Source: Actinomycetota bacterium (GTDB taxonomy: Bacteria > Actinomycetota > Thermoleophilia > Gaiellales > Gaiellaceae). From it: DNA of 5,308 nucleotides. Position numbers and translations under genes: made by a program. Below are positions 4,359-5,308 of this stretch, piece after piece (within the stretch, counting starts at the first letter, position 1; every line of letters starts with the position of its first letter). Location: the NCBI GenBank assembly GCA_019236545.1, contig JAFAIV010000378.1, positions 1 through 5,308 of the forward strand, read 5' to 3'. The notes below the pieces were generated by a model. That model did not search any database and was not told the origin of the DNA. It saw nothing but the letters and a program-made list of their open reading frames with translations.

Positions 4359-5308
4359 ATGAACACCGAGCTGCACGAGACGGCGCGGGCGCTCGTGGCC
4401 GAGGGGAAGGGCATCCTCGCCGCGGACGAGAGCACCGGCACGATCAAGAAGCGCTTCGACACGATCGGCCTCGAGACGACACCGGAGAACAACCGCCGCT
4501 ACCGCAACATGCTCTTCACGACGCCCGGCGTCGAGGAGTTCATCAGCGGCGTCATCCTCTACGACGAGACGATTCGCCAGTCCGACGACGACGGGACGCC
4601 GTTCCCGCAGCTGCTCGAGTCGAAGGGGATCATTCCCGGGATCAAGGTCGACGCCGGCTCGAAGCCGCTCGCGCTCTCGGACGGCGAGCAGGTGACCGAG
4701 GGCCTCGACGGCCTCCGCGCGCGGCTCGAGGAGTACCGCGGCCTCGGCGCGCGCTTCGCGAAGTGGCGCGCCGTCTACTCGATCACGGACACCCAGCCGA
4801 GCGAGTACTGCATCTGGACGAACGCCCACGCGCTCGCGCGGTACGCGGCGCTCTGCCAGGAGGCCGGGATCGTCCCGATCGTCGAGCCGGAGGTGCTCCA
4901 GGACGGCACGCACACGCTCGAGCGGAGCGCGCACGTCACCTCGCGCGTCCTCGCCGCCGTCTACACCGAGCTCTACGACCAGAACGTCGACGTCGGGGGC
5001 ACGCTGCTCAAGCCCAACATGGTCCTCTCCGGCTACAGCGCGTCGAGCCGCGCCGGGATCGAGGAGGTCGCCGACGCGAGCCTCCACGTCTACTACAAGC
5101 ACGTCCCCGCAGCCGTGCCGGGGATCGTCTTCCTCTCCGGCGGCCAGACCGACGAGGACGCCACCGCGCACCTCAACGCCATGAACGCGAAGGGCCCGCA
5201 CCCGTGGCAGCTCTCGTTCTCGTACGGGCGCGCGCTGCAGGCGCCCGCGCTCGCCGCGTGGGGCGGCAAGGACGAGAACGTCGAGGCCGGCCAGCGCGCG
5301 TACTACCA
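4359..5308 (+). CDS. fba: Class I fructose-bisphosphate aldolase (3' partial)
   Basis: The frame is open from ATG 4359 to the window end, giving 316 complete codons; class I aldolases usually have about 340-360 residues, so only a short C-terminal tail is missing. The enzyme reversibly cleaves fructose 1,6-bisphosphate into dihydroxyacetone phosphate and glyceraldehyde 3-phosphate in cytosolic glycolysis and gluconeogenesis, using a lysine Schiff base and no metal (EC 4.1.2.13). All landmark residues of the animal-type enzyme are visible: D23 in LAADEST, K96 in GIKVDAG, K135 in FAKWR, E176 and E178 in VEPE, the Schiff-base K218 in LLKPNM, S260 in LSGGQ, and the phosphate-binding R291 in SYGRALQ. 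They correspond in order to rabbit D33, K107, K146, E187, E189, K229, S271 and R303. The N-terminus is about ten residues shorter than the rabbit enzyme, as is common in bacteria. The gene is divergent from tRNA-Gly, with a compact promoter region between them. Confidence 0.97.
   Translation, partial: MNTELHETARALVAEGKGILAADESTGTIKKRFDTIGLETTPENNRRYRNMLFTTPGVEEFISGVILYDETIRQSDDDGTPFPQLLESKGIIPGIKVDAGSKPLALSDGEQVTEGLDGLRARLEEYRGLGARFAKWRAVYSITDTQPSEYCIWTNAHALARYAALCQEAGIVPIVEPEVLQDGTHTLERSAHVTSRVLAAVYTELYDQNVDVGGTLLKPNMVLSGYSASSRAGIEEVADASLHVYYKHVPAAVPGIVFLSGGQTDEDATAHLNAMNAKGPHPWQLSFSYGRALQAPALAAWGGKDENVEAGQRAYY

Noticed and set aside
4107..5201. 364-codon - strand open frame covering the aldolase, the tRNA and part of the PAS gene
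   Set aside because: It is antisense to a clear aldolase and contains a peptide that is simply the translated tRNA-Gly (VAQLVEHWLPKPG...), a common annotation artefact.

Overview
The window is about 70% G+C and densely packed. It holds four protein-coding regions on the + strand or - strand in addition to one tRNA and one more partial gene, and nearly every third codon position is G or C. The class I aldolase with all animal-type active-site residues, the LuxR-type response regulator and the TAGAAT-like -10 boxes fit a high-GC actinobacterium. A Thermoleophilia-like lineage is my guess, but no marker here fixes the taxonomy. The window looks like ordinary chromosome: I see no mobile element, CRISPR array, phage gene or integration scar.

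Layout. (1) 1-2984, + strand: a two-gene operon. The first gene, cut by the window start, encodes a membrane-embedded family 2 glycosyltransferase of the cellulose/chitin/poly-GlcNAc synthase type. Its stop codon overlaps the start of the second gene (ATGA), which encodes a secreted or membrane-anchored GH18 chitinase-like protein with two C-terminal carbohydrate-binding repeats. Together they look like a polymer synthase plus a matching surface glycosidase. (2) 2985-3079: a 95-bp gap with a weak terminator-like T tract, a TAGAAT -10-like box and a repeated, foldable leader. (3) 3080-3802, + strand: an orphan NarL/LuxR-family response regulator. (4) 3799-4194, - strand: a stand-alone PAS-domain protein, converging on the regulator so tightly that both genes end on the same palindromic CTAG. 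(5) 4226-4298, - strand: tRNA-Gly(CCC), only 31 bp upstream of the PAS gene and on the same strand. (6) 4299-4358: a compact divergent promoter region between the tRNA and the next gene. (7) 4359-5308, + strand: class I fructose-bisphosphate aldolase, cut by the window end with the complete set of catalytic residues present.

The genes form three functional groups: exopolysaccharide synthesis and turnover, signalling (response regulator and PAS protein) and housekeeping (tRNA-Gly and aldolase). No sequence evidence ties the regulator to the polysaccharide operon beyond adjacency. The most interesting points are the synthase/chitinase coupling with a variant GH18 motif, the shared CTAG stop, the likely tRNA-PAS co-transcript, the interlocked tRNA/aldolase promoters, and the Gly in place of the switch Ser/Thr in the receiver domain. 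None of these amounts to a clearly new system.
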